From positions 186,001 to 250,000 of the forward strand of contig NZ_QJOW01000002.1 in the NCBI RefSeq assembly GCF_009184545.1: a DNA stretch of 64,000 bases. The letters are read 5' to 3'. The position numbers and the translations under genes are program-made. This stretch comes from Halosegnis rubeus (lineage in GTDB: Archaea > Halobacteriota > Halobacteria > Halobacteriales > Haloarculaceae). Positions 25,422 through 33,878 of the stretch are shown here, one piece after another (position 1 is the first letter of the stretch; each line of letters starts with the position of its first letter). A model generated the notes under the pieces. The model made no database searches. It saw only the letters and a program-made list of their open reading frames with translations, and was not told the DNA's origin.

Positions 25422-25616
25422 ATGGACTCGGTCCGAGCGCTGTCCTCGCCGACGGCGAAGCTGGTGTATCTGTATCTGAGCGAGCGCGGCGCGGCGACGG
25501 CCGACGAGCTGTCGGCCGCGCTCGACGAGCAACTGCTCTGACTGCTGCCGGTGTGTCGCCGGCTGGTCGAGACGGGACTAATCGAGCAGCGCGGCGACCG
25601 GTACACCGCCGTCTGA
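25422..25616 (+). pseudogene. winged-helix regulator gene interrupted by in-frame TGA
   Basis: From ATG 25422 the frame reads a small winged helix: SPTAKLVYLYLSERGAATADELSAALDEQLL, then TGA (codon 40, 25539-25541), then LLPVCRRLVETGLIEQRGDRYTAV and a normal TGA at 25614. The two halves join in the same frame without a gap and resemble the intact regulator at 4604. The TGA falls inside the helix-turn-helix, so only 39 residues would be made. A nonsense mutation or sequencing error is most likely; haloarchaea are not known to use selenocysteine. Confidence 0.7.
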
Positions 25617-25653
25617 CACGAGCGCTTTTGTCGGTCTCGCGCACACCTCGCGT

Positions 25654-26700
25654 ATGCGCGCTGGCGTCCTCCGTGAGTACGGCGAACCGCTCGACGTGAC
25701 GACCCGGCCCGACCCGACCCCCGACGCCGACGGGGCCGTCGTCGCGGTCGAGGCCTGCGGTATCTGTCGTTCCGACTGGCACGCGTGGCAGGGCCACGGC
25801 GAGTGGGCCGACGATCAAGCCCCTCTCGATTATGTGCTCGGCCACGAGCCGGCGGGCCGCGTCGTCGAGACGGGTCCGGACGTGACCGGCTTCTCGGTCG
25901 GTGACCGCGTCGTCGTCCCGTTCAGTCTCGGCTGTGGCGCGTGTTCACACTGCTATTCCGACCATGGGAACACCTGCCCCGACGGGCTGGCGCTCGGTTT
26001 CGAGCGTCCCGTCCCCGGCGCGTTCGCCGAGCAGGTGGCCGTCCCGAACGCATCCTACAACCTCCAGCCGATTCCCGACGGCGTCTCCTTCCGAGACGTG
26101 GCCGCCGTCGGCTGTCGGTACATGACGGCCTTCCACACCCTCGCACACCGGGCCGATATCTCCGGTGGCGACTGGGTCGCGGTCCACGGCTGTGGCGGCG
26201 TCGGGCTTTCGACCGTCCAGATTGCCGACGCACTCGGTGCGCGAGCGATTGCCGTCGACGTTGACCCCGAGGCGCTCGCCCGCGCCGAGCGTGCGGGCGC
26301 GGTCGCGACCGTAGAGTCAGACCCGGTCGAGGCGATCCGCGACATCACTCACGGCGGGGCCGACGTGAGCGTCGACGCGCTCGGTCGCGCGGAGACCGCG
26401 CGCAACTCCGTCCGGTGTCTCCGCGAGCGCGGCACCCACGCACAGGTCGGACTGACGACCGAGGCCGAGAAAGGTGTGGTGTCGCTGCCGACCGACTGGA
26501 TGACCCGGTGGGAGATTGATTGGCTCGGCGCGCGCGGGATGCCTCCGACTAGATTCGGTGAACTGCTCTCGATGGTCGAAAGCGGCCACCTCGACCCCGG
26601 GTCGCTCGTCGGCCGGGAGGTGTCGCTCGATTCGGTGTCGGAGCGACTCGCCGCGATGTCGACGTACGACACCGACGGCATCGAGGTGTTGACGTCCTAA
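25654..26700 (+). CDS. zinc-dependent alcohol dehydrogenase family protein
   Basis: The 348 residues have catalytic-zinc ligands CGICRSDWH (about 32) and GHEPAG (about 63-68), the structural-zinc Cys cluster CGACSHCYSDHGNTC (about 95-109), and an NAD(P)-binding Rossmann turn VHGCGGVGLSTVQIA (about 180). It oxidises alcohols or reduces aldehydes; the substrate is unknown. It is convergent with a PAS kinase gene, the stops overlapping by four bases. Confidence 0.9.
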   Translation: MRAGVLREYGEPLDVTTRPDPTPDADGAVVAVEACGICRSDWHAWQGHGEWADDQAPLDYVLGHEPAGRVVETGPDVTGFSVGDRVVVPFSLGCGACSHCYSDHGNTCPDGLALGFERPVPGAFAEQVAVPNASYNLQPIPDGVSFRDVAAVGCRYMTAFHTLAHRADISGGDWVAVHGCGGVGLSTVQIADALGARAIAVDVDPEALARAERAGAVATVESDPVEAIRDITHGGADVSVDALGRAETARNSVRCLRERGTHAQVGLTTEAEKGVVSLPTDWMTRWEIDWLGARGMPPTRFGELLSMVESGHLDPGSLVGREVSLDSVSERLAAMSTYDTDGIEVLTS

Positions 26701-27755
26701 CGCCGGGGGAGTCGCAGGCGGACGCTGTTGCCCCCGAGGTCGCTCTCCTCGAAGCTGAGCGTCCCGCCAAACGTCTCCGTCGCCCAGCGGACGAGCCACA
26801 GCCCCAGCCCGCGGCCGTGGCGAACAGGGGTGATGTCGGCGTCGTCGCCCACGACGGCGCGCTCGATTTCGGGAATCATCGGGCCGTCGTCCTCGACGGC
26901 GATGTCGGCCCAGCTGTCGGCGTCGGCGGCCCGGGCGGTCAATTGGACCGTCGGCTCCGGGTCGGGGTTGTGTCTGACGGCGTTGTCGGCGAGGCTGTCG
27001 AGCGCGCGCCGGAGGTGGTCGTTCGCGTAGACGACGAGTTCCTCAGGGAGGTCGGTATCGACGGTCGCGGTCGGAGCGTTCGCGCGCGTCTCGCTCGCTA
27101 CCTGCCGGACGAGCGGGACGGCGTCGATACCCGACTCGTCCACCTCCGGCTCGTCGAGCATCCGCTGGATGTCCGCGCTCTCTTCGGCTAGCGTCTCCAG
27201 TTCGCGGGCCGCTCGCTCGACCGTCGCGGCCGTCTCTGTCCGTTCTGCTGTCGGCTCGCCCTCCGCGAGCAGCCGCGCGGTGTTGCCGGCGATGACGTTG
27301 GCCCCGTTGCGGAGGTTGTGTCTGAGGATGCGATTCATCACCTGAATCCGGCGCTCGCTCCGTGTCACCTCCGTCAGGTCGGTGTAGACGGCGAACCCGT
27401 CCAGTCCGCCCGCTTCGTCGGTGTACGGTATCCCCCGGTAGAGAAACTCCCGCAGCCCTGTCGCCGTCTCCCGACGCACCCGCTGGTAGTTCACCTCACC
27501 CGCTCGCGTCTGTTCGTCGAGCGCCTCGGCTTCGGTCGCCAGCCACTCGGGGACGATCCAGTCGTTGAGCGGTTCGCCGACGATCTCCGCGGCCCCGTAG
27601 CCGAACTGCTCGGTGAACGCCCCGTTCACCTCCCGGACGACCGGCGTTCCGTCGACGAACTCGAACTCGACGACCGCGTCCTGGACGTGCGGGATGAGAT
27701 GGTGGTAGCGGTCGTCGGTGTCGACGGCTGCCTCGTCACGCGGGGAACTATCCAT
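26697..27755 (-). CDS. PAS-domain sensor histidine kinase
   Basis: The 352 residues comprise a PAS domain (about 20-130, VVEFEFVDGTPVVREVNGAFTEQFGYG), a HisKA-like region whose His lies in NRILRHNLRNGANVIAGN (about 145-160) and an HATPase with LADNAVRHNPDPEP, IAVEDDGPMIP and GRGLGLWLVRW. The HNLRN H-box is a haloarchaeal variant. No transmembrane segments are seen. It probably signals to a remote response regulator. Confidence 0.88.
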   Translation of the reverse strand: MDSSPRDEAAVDTDDRYHHLIPHVQDAVVEFEFVDGTPVVREVNGAFTEQFGYGAAEIVGEPLNDWIVPEWLATEAEALDEQTRAGEVNYQRVRRETATGLREFLYRGIPYTDEAGGLDGFAVYTDLTEVTRSERRIQVMNRILRHNLRNGANVIAGNTARLLAEGEPTAERTETAATVERAARELETLAEESADIQRMLDEPEVDESGIDAVPLVRQVASETRANAPTATVDTDLPEELVVYANDHLRRALDSLADNAVRHNPDPEPTVQLTARAADADSWADIAVEDDGPMIPEIERAVVGDDADITPVRHGRGLGLWLVRWATETFGGTLSFEESDLGGNSVRLRLPRR

Positions 27756-27887
27756 CGTTTCCGTATTCCTCCGGTTCGGGGTTAGTGCTTCGGTAGCGAC
27801 AGTCGGAAAACAGCACGTTCGTCAACTTCACTGCCGCCGGAACGAACGCAAAGAGCTACGGCGCTCGCCGTCTCCCCACCGTGTGTC

Positions 27888-29288
27888 GTGTCCCTGCTTG
27901 CACCGCTGCGCGAGACGCTTCCCGCTCGGGTCGGTATCGATACCCGCGGGCTCGCCGCCGTCCGTATCGCCCTCGGGCTGCTCGTGCTCTGTGACCTCGC
28001 GCTCCGGCTCCCCGACATCGCCGCGTTCTACACTGACGCCGGCGTCCTCCCGCGGTCGCTGCTTGCGGAGGCGTATCCGACCATCAGCCAACTGTCGTTG
28101 TATCTCCTCTCGGGGTCGCTCGCGTGGGGGACCTTTCTGTTCGGGCTGACGGCGCTCGCGGCGGTCGCCCTCGTCGTCGGCTACCGGAGCCGGCTGGCCG
28201 CGCTCGTGCTGTTCGTCCTCCTGCTCTCGCTCCACGCGCGGAATCTCCTCATCGCCAACGCCGGCAACTGGCTCCTGCGTCGGCTGTTGTTGTGGTGTGC
28301 GTTCCTCCCAATCGGTCGCCGGTGGGCGCTCGACGCCCGGCACGTCGCCGCCGACCGCGGCCGCGCCGTCTCCATTGCGACGCTCGGCGTCCTCGTACAG
28401 GTGGTCGTCGTCTACGCCGTCAACGCCGTGCTCAAGCTCCGCGGTGACCGCTGGGTCGAGGGGAGCGCCGTCCAGTACATCTATCAGGTCGACTCGCTCA
28501 CCGTTGGACTCGGCGATCTCGTCGCGGGGACGCCGCTGCTCTCGGTCGGGAGCCACGCGTGGCTCGCTCTCCTCGTCTGTTCGCCCCTGCTCGTGCTCGC
28601 GCGCGGTCACGTCCGGACGCTGCTCGTCGCCGCGCTCGCCGGTGGCCACCTGTTCATGTTCGCGACCCTCCGGCTCGGGGTGTTCCCGCTCGTCTCCGTT
28701 GCGAGCTTGCTCGTCTTCCTCCCGCCGCCGGTCTGGGACCGCGTCGAGCGAGTGACCGAGCCGTTGCGCGCACGCCTCCGTGACCCCGCGGCCGCGCTCC
28801 CGACGCCTGACGACTGGCCGACCGTCCCGCGACCCGCAACCCAGACGCTCACAGCCGTCGCGCTCGCGTTCGTGCTCGTGTGGTCGCTCGCGAGCATCGG
28901 GTTTCTGACGGTGCCCGCGGCACCCGTCGACCCCGAAGAGCGCCGGTGGGACATGTTCGCGCCACAGCCGAAGACCGCGGACAGCTGGTCGGTTCCGGTT
29001 GGCACGACGACCGACGGCCAGCGCGTCGACGTCTTCCGCGGCGGCGAGCCACAGTTCGCCGTCGCCGACAGCGGGGCAACGTACCCCAACGTCAGTTGGT
29101 ATCTGTATCTCACCAGCTTGCCCGACGCGGCGACGCTCCGGCCCGGCTTCGCCGACTACCTCTGTGACCGGTGGGACCGGCGTCACGACTCGCGGCTCGC
29201 GACCGTCGAACTGTTCCATGTCACACAGGAGATGTATCCGGAGCCGTCGGCTCCCGACCGACGGTCGCTCGGGACGTTCGACTGCTGA
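27888..29288 (+). CDS. HTTM-domain membrane protein (gamma-carboxylase-like)
   Basis: Starts at GTG 27888. The 466 residues have many hydrophobic helices through residue ~340 and a characteristic opening IDTRGLAAVRIALGLLVLCDLALRL, plus SVASLLVFLPPPVWDRV, as in HTTM/vitamin K-dependent gamma-carboxylase-like proteins. The last 120 residues are an exposed domain (RRWDMFAPQPKTADSW, a common HTTM ending). Carboxylase activity has not been shown for archaeal members. A monocistronic gene facing the double UspA gene. Confidence 0.8.
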   Translation: MSLLAPLRETLPARVGIDTRGLAAVRIALGLLVLCDLALRLPDIAAFYTDAGVLPRSLLAEAYPTISQLSLYLLSGSLAWGTFLFGLTALAAVALVVGYRSRLAALVLFVLLLSLHARNLLIANAGNWLLRRLLLWCAFLPIGRRWALDARHVAADRGRAVSIATLGVLVQVVVVYAVNAVLKLRGDRWVEGSAVQYIYQVDSLTVGLGDLVAGTPLLSVGSHAWLALLVCSPLLVLARGHVRTLLVAALAGGHLFMFATLRLGVFPLVSVASLLVFLPPPVWDRVERVTEPLRARLRDPAAALPTPDDWPTVPRPATQTLTAVALAFVLVWSLASIGFLTVPAAPVDPEERRWDMFAPQPKTADSWSVPVGTTTDGQRVDVFRGGEPQFAVADSGATYPNVSWYLYLTSLPDAATLRPGFADYLCDRWDRRHDSRLATVELFHVTQEMYPEPSAPDRRSLGTFDC

Positions 29289-29289
29289 G

Positions 29290-30150
29290 TTACTCGCCGC
29301 CGACGGTGATGACCGGGACCGAGGCGGTGCGGACGGTCTGTTCGGCGACCGAGCCGAGCAGGATGCGGTCGACGCCGCGGCGGCCGGTCGTCCCGAGCAC
29401 GACCGCGTCTATCCCGTTCGCCTCGGCGTACTCGCCGAGTGCGCTCGATGGCTTCCCGTCGATGACCGCGGTGGTCACATCGACGCCCTCCGGGGCGTCC
29501 CCTGCGACACCTCCCACCGTCTCGCGTGCGGCGGCTCTCGCGCCGCTGGTGTCGAGCACGGACCGAACGTCTGGACCGAGTTCCGCCGTGTCGATGACCG
29601 TGACGACGTGGACCGAAGCGTCCAGCGTCTCTGCGAGCGCGAAGGCGTGGCTCGCGGCGCGGTCGGCGGTCGCGCTCCCGTCCGTCGCGACGAGAATCCG
29701 CTTGTAGGGGAACGTGAGCGGGTCGTGGTCACCGCCCCGGAGCGTGAGCACCGGCACGTCGGCGAGTCGGACGACCTTCTCGGTCACGCTCCCGAGCAGC
29801 CCCCGGGCGACGCCCGTCCGGCCGTGGGTCGCCATCGCGATACAGTCGTAGTCGAACTCGCTGGCGTACTGGGCGACGGTGTCGGCCGGACTCCCCTGTA
29901 CCACGTCGGTCGTGTACTCGACGCCGAAGGTGTCGAGCACCTCGCCGGCGTCGTCGACCACGTCGCGGCCGGCGGCCTCGAGTGCGTCCACCAGTCCGTC
30001 GTTGGTGACGGTGACGCTGTCGCGGGCGGTGTCGGCGACGTGGAGCAGTCGCACCTCGGCGTCGAACCGGAGCGCGAGTTCACAGGCGTGTGGCAACAGC
30101 GCCATCTCGACGCTCGACTCGTCGACCGGGACGAGTAGCTTCTCGTACAT
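29290..30150 (-). CDS. tandem universal stress protein (two Usp domains)
   Basis: ATG 30150 gives 286 residues with two Usp domains: the first starts [19 protein letters not shown] and ends [27 protein letters not shown]; the second starts [21 protein letters not shown] and ends [27 protein letters not shown]. Both have the G-x2-G-x9-G ATP-binding pattern, so a pseudo-dimer is formed within one chain. Stress-related role inferred from family. Confidence 0.92.
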   Translation of the reverse strand: MYEKLLVPVDESSVEMALLPHACELALRFDAEVRLLHVADTARDSVTVTNDGLVDALEAAGRDVVDDAGEVLDTFGVEYTTDVVQGSPADTVAQYASEFDYDCIAMATHGRTGVARGLLGSVTEKVVRLADVPVLTLRGGDHDPLTFPYKRILVATDGSATADRAASHAFALAETLDASVHVVTVIDTAELGPDVRSVLDTSGARAAARETVGGVAGDAPEGVDVTTAVIDGKPSSALGEYAEANGIDAVVLGTTGRRGVDRILLGSVAEQTVRTASVPVITVGGE

Positions 30151-30246
30151 ACACAAGGCGGCGACGCGGGAGAGATTAAATCCACCCGGCCGAACAGGGG
30201 GTATGCACCAGACCACGCCCGCGCCCGACACGCGCCTCCCGACGGC

Positions 30247-31713
30247 GTGACCCGAACCCTGCTCGTGGCCGGGACCGCGAGCCACGTCGGGAAATCCACC
30301 GTCGCCGCCGGACTCTGCCGGCTGTTCGCCGACAGCTACGACGTGGCTCCGTTCAAGGCGCAGAACATGTCGAACAACGCCCGCGCCGTCACCGCGACCG
30401 TCGGCCCGGAGCCGTACGGCGAAGTCGGCGTCTCACAGCACGTACAGGCCCGCGCCGCCCGAACGCCGACGACGACAGACCACAACCCAGTCCTGCTGAA
30501 ACCGCGGGGGGACGGCGAGAGCCAACTCGTCGTGAACGGGCGCCCCCTCGCGAACGTCGCCGCCGGAGCGTACTACGACGACTACTGGGAGGAGGCGCGC
30601 GCGGCAGCCGTCGCCGCCCACGACCGCCTCGCGAGCACGGCCGACGTCGTCGTCGCTGAGGGGGCCGGCTCGATCGCCGAGCCGAACCTGCTCCACCGCG
30701 ACCTCGCCAACGTCGAGACCGCCCGGTTCGGCGACGCTGACATCCTGCTGGTCGCCGACATCGAACGCGGCGGGGTCTTCGCCCACGTCGTCGGGACGCT
30801 CGAACTCATGCCCGACGACCTCGAATCCCGGGTGGTCGGTGTCGTCATCACGAAGTTCCGCGGCTCGCGTGACCTCCTCGACCCCGGTATCGAGGAGCTC
30901 GAAGCTCGGACCGGAGTGCCGGTGCTCGGCGTGATTCCCTACGACGACCCCGGTCTCCCCGAGGAGGACAGCGTCGGCATCCCCGACGCGATGACCGGGC
31001 TGGAGACGGACGAGCCCGGAGCCGGCGTCACTGTCGGCGTCGTCCGCTTCTCGCACATCTCGAGCGCGACCGACGTGGGACCGTTGGCCGACGCGCCCGG
31101 CGTGTCGGTTCGGTATCTCGCCCCCAACGCTCCCCTCGACTGTGACGCGCTGGTCCTTCCGGGGACGAAGAACACCGTCGACGACCTCCGGGAGCTACAG
31201 GCGGCCGACTTCGGCGACCGCCTCGCCGACTTCGAGGGCCCCGTGGTCGGCATCTGTGGCGGCTACCAGATGCTCGGCGAGCGACTGCTCGGAGCCGACG
31301 TGGAGGGGACCGGCGAGACGGAGACGGTCGACGGTTTCGGCCTGTTGCCAGTCGAGACGACCTTCTCTCCCGAGAAGCGCGTGACACAGACGACCGTGAC
31401 GGTCGAGGGTGCGGGACCACTCGCCGGCGCGACGGGCGAGACCACCGGCTACGAGATTCACGCCGGCGACACCCGGCGGCTGGGAGACGTGCCCGCGCCG
31501 CTCGGTCCCGACAGCGCCCGTGTCGGCGGCGTGCTCGGCACCTACCTCCACGGGCTGTTCGAGAACGACGCAGTCAGGCAAGCGTTCCTCGACGGCGTGT
31601 TCGCGTCGGCGGGTGTCGAGCGCCCGACGGACGATGCCGAGGACGTGAACCCCTACGACGCGGCCGCGCGGCTCGTCGGCGAGCACGTCGATACCCGCCC
31701 GCTGGAGCCGTAG
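30247..31713 (+). CDS. cbiP: cobyric acid synthase
   Basis: CbiP amidates four side chains of adenosylcobyrinic acid diamide. Start is GTG 30247. The 488 residues have an amino-terminal dethiobiotin-synthase-like ATP domain ([44 protein letters not shown]) and a class I glutaminase domain ([17 protein letters not shown] with the nucleophile Cys about residue 337, and a later [11 protein letters not shown] with its His). Other cob genes are not nearby; the product supports the B12-dependent NrdJ encoded at 59.7 kb. Confidence 0.95.
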   Translation: MTRTLLVAGTASHVGKSTVAAGLCRLFADSYDVAPFKAQNMSNNARAVTATVGPEPYGEVGVSQHVQARAARTPTTTDHNPVLLKPRGDGESQLVVNGRPLANVAAGAYYDDYWEEARAAAVAAHDRLASTADVVVAEGAGSIAEPNLLHRDLANVETARFGDADILLVADIERGGVFAHVVGTLELMPDDLESRVVGVVITKFRGSRDLLDPGIEELEARTGVPVLGVIPYDDPGLPEEDSVGIPDAMTGLETDEPGAGVTVGVVRFSHISSATDVGPLADAPGVSVRYLAPNAPLDCDALVLPGTKNTVDDLRELQAADFGDRLADFEGPVVGICGGYQMLGERLLGADVEGTGETETVDGFGLLPVETTFSPEKRVTQTTVTVEGAGPLAGATGETTGYEIHAGDTRRLGDVPAPLGPDSARVGGVLGTYLHGLFENDAVRQAFLDGVFASAGVERPTDDAEDVNPYDAAARLVGEHVDTRPLEP

Positions 31714-31724
31714 CGCCGGGGGCG

Positions 31725-31832
31725 TTATCGATTCAACATCCGGTAAGCGATGTACACGAGTCCGATGGTGATGAGGAGATTCAGGAGGACCAGTTCTGTA
31801 CCGCCGGGGATGCCGAACTGGAGGGGCGTCAT
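31725..31832 (-). CDS. 35-aa membrane microprotein with TatA-like start
   Basis: ATG 31832 to TAA 31725-31727. The peptide has a short polar start with GIPGGTEL, then a hydrophobic helix of about 18 residues (LVLLNLLITIGLVYIAY) and a basic end (RMLNR). The GIPGG-x-EL + helix pattern is like the amino end of haloarchaeal TatA, but the amphipathic helix of TatA is missing. It could be a stand-alone microprotein or a TatA-derived remnant. It fits exactly between cbiP and an 84-aa gene. Confidence 0.55.
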   Translation of the reverse strand: MTPLQFGIPGGTELVLLNLLITIGLVYIAYRMLNR

Positions 31833-31883
31833 ACGCGATGCTACTCGTGCACGGTAATAGTTCTTCTGTACCGACAGGTCGGC

Positions 31884-32138
31884 TTACGCCTCGGTGACGG
31901 GAATCGCGACGCCGTCAGACTGCTCGCTCGACCCGGTCTCGCGTTCGATTTCCCCGCCGTCCGGCAGGACCTTCCGGCCGGGAATCGGGACCGCGAGCGC
32001 GCCGGCGATGTAGCCACCCGCCGCACCGAAGCCCGCACCGACGCCGGCTCCGACCGGGCCGGCGCGCGCCCCGAGGCTGGCTCCGACGCTCGCGCCTGCG
32101 GATGCCGCACTCTTCGCGGGGTCGAATGATGGAATCAT
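31884..32138 (-). CDS. Gly/Ala-rich hypothetical protein, 84 aa
   Basis: The 84 residues have an Ala/Gly/Ser-rich first two thirds (GASVGASLGARAGPVGAGVGAGFGAAGGYIAGALAVPIPG), possibly a glycine-zipper type membrane segment, then an acidic tail. No family was recognised. The start ATG 32138 is preceded by an AT-rich stretch (GTGATTTAAAGATG) that may include a TATA element. Downstream is the microprotein gene. Confidence 0.5.
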   Translation of the reverse strand: MIPSFDPAKSAASAGASVGASLGARAGPVGAGVGAGFGAAGGYIAGALAVPIPGRKVLPDGGEIERETGSSEQSDGVAIPVTEA

Positions 32139-32180
32139 CGCCCGCAGATACGGTCTCGTGATTTAAAGATGTAGGGGGCG

Positions 32181-32402
32181 TCAGTAGCCGTTCGCGCCCT
32201 CGCGTCCGATGAACATGTACAGCAGGATACCGATGACCGGCGCGAGGAAGACGACGACGGCCCACAGGAACGCGGGCTGTTCGCTGTGTCGTTGAGCGTC
32301 GTTGTACACCCACAGCGTCAGGGCGATGAAGAAGGCGAACACGAGCAGGCCGAACAGCCCAACGACCGCACCGGCGGCTTGGAGGGGGACCAGTTGCAGC
32401 AT
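32181..32402 (-). CDS. small membrane protein with PLDc_N-like region
   Basis: Two hydrophobic helices (about 10-32 and 45-63) flank the loop WVYNDAQRHSEQPAFLWAVVVFLAP, resembling the amino-terminal PLDc_N segment of cardiolipin synthases. The catalytic HKD domains are absent, so it is a stand-alone membrane protein of unknown role. ATG 32402 is used. Confidence 0.65.
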   Translation of the reverse strand: MLQLVPLQAAGAVVGLFGLLVFAFFIALTLWVYNDAQRHSEQPAFLWAVVVFLAPVIGILLYMFIGREGANGY

Positions 32403-32437
32403 ACCGCGTAGCTGTTCCGGCGAATAAAAAACGTTGT

Positions 32438-33838
32438 TCAGACCGCGTCAGCGAGCACCTTCGCCGCGACGAGAATCGGGTCCCAGACGGGCGAGAACGG
32501 CGGCGCGTACGCCAAATCCAGCCGCTCGAGTTCGGCGACGGTGTGCCCGGCGTTGAGCGCGGTCGCGAGCGTGTCGATGCGCTTTGCCGCGCGGTCGGTC
32601 CCGACGACGCTCCCGCCGAGGACGCGCCCGGTCCCGCGGTCGGCGGTGAGGGTGACGGTCGTCTCGGCGGCTCCGGGGTAGTAGCCCGAGCGGGACCCCG
32701 CGGTGATGGTCTCGGACACCGGTTCGAAGCCGGCATCGCGCGCCTCGCGCTCGGTGACGAAGCCCGCCCGACCAGCCCCGAGGTCGAACGCCTTCACGAC
32801 GGCCGTGCCGGCGATGTCGCCGACGGGTGTCGGCTCGCCGGCGACTGTCTGACCGATCGCTCTGCCCGCCCGGTTCGCCGTCAGCCCGAGCGGGACCCAC
32901 GTCGGTTCGCCGGTGACAGTGTGGCGCGATTCGGCCACGTCACCGGCGGCGTACACCCCGTCGGTGTCGGTGCGCCCGTAACGGTCCACGGCCACCGCCC
33001 CCGTCTCTCCGAGCGCGATGTCGGCGTCCTCGGCGATGTCGGTGTTCGGCGTGATGCCGACCCCGACGACGGCCATGTCGATGGCGAGCCGCTGGTCGCC
33101 GTAGCGAATCCCACTCACTCCCTCGTCGCCGGCGTCGAACCCTTCGACCTCGGTACCGGTGTGGACGACGACCCCCTCGGAGTCGAGGGTTGACTCGACC
33201 GCCCCGGCGACGGCAGGCCCGAACGGCGGGAGTAGGTCGCCGCGCTGGAACAGGTGTACGTCGGTGCCGTACGCAGAGAACGCCTCGGCCATCTCGACGC
33301 CGACGTAGCCGCCGCCGACGATGGCGACCGTCTCGGGGGCCGGACGGGTGGCGTACGGCCGGAGGCTGTCGGGGTCCATCGGGCCGAGCGCGGCGCTGTC
33401 GGGGTCGAACGCCGGGTCCACGCGGGCGCGGATGGCCGCCGCGTCCGGAAGCCCGTGGAGGGTGAACACGTCTTCGCCGGTCTCGAACGGCTGAGTCGCG
33501 CGGGCACCCGTCCCGAGCAGCAGGTCGCCGTACGCCTGCTCGCGCTCGCCGTCGGGACCGACGACGGTGACGGTCTCCGCCTCGGGGTTGATTGCCGTCA
33601 CCTCGTGGTCGCGGTGAAGGGCGACGTCTCGCTCCTCGATTTCCTCGGGCGTGAGCGAGATGAGATCCGTCAGCTCCTCGACCTCGCCTTTGACGTAGTA
33701 GGGCGTCCCGCAGTGGGCGTACGACACCCACTTTCCCTTCTCGAAGACGACGACCTCGCGCTCGGGGGCTTCGCGCTTACACTTGCTGGCGGCGCTCAAG
33801 CCGGCGGCGTCCCCACCGACGACGACGAACGGGTCCAT
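32438..33838 (-). CDS. FAD-dependent CoA-disulfide reductase / NADH oxidase-like
   Basis: The 466-residue protein starts VVVGGDAAGLSAASKC (FAD Rossmann fold) and has the single redox Cys of the family in SYAHCGTPYYV (about 43), VAIVGGGYVGVEMAEAF (NAD fold, about 153) and VYAAGDVAESRH (FAD motif, about 280). The C-terminal dimer domain ends normally. Such enzymes reduce CoA disulfide or O2 with NAD(P)H; the reaction here is inferred. It is followed by small membrane-protein genes on the same strand. Confidence 0.88.
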   Translation of the reverse strand: MDPFVVVGGDAAGLSAASKCKREAPEREVVVFEKGKWVSYAHCGTPYYVKGEVEELTDLISLTPEEIEERDVALHRDHEVTAINPEAETVTVVGPDGEREQAYGDLLLGTGARATQPFETGEDVFTLHGLPDAAAIRARVDPAFDPDSAALGPMDPDSLRPYATRPAPETVAIVGGGYVGVEMAEAFSAYGTDVHLFQRGDLLPPFGPAVAGAVESTLDSEGVVVHTGTEVEGFDAGDEGVSGIRYGDQRLAIDMAVVGVGITPNTDIAEDADIALGETGAVAVDRYGRTDTDGVYAAGDVAESRHTVTGEPTWVPLGLTANRAGRAIGQTVAGEPTPVGDIAGTAVVKAFDLGAGRAGFVTEREARDAGFEPVSETITAGSRSGYYPGAAETTVTLTADRGTGRVLGGSVVGTDRAAKRIDTLATALNAGHTVAELERLDLAYAPPFSPVWDPILVAAKVLADAV

Positions 33839-33878
33839 ACGAATGGTTCGCGGGGCGCATGCAAAAGGGTGTGCGCGG

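Noticed and set aside
25539-25541. Selenocysteine codon in the interrupted winged-helix gene
   Set aside because: The position is inside an HTH with no redox role, no SECIS-like element is apparent and haloarchaea are not known to use selenocysteine.
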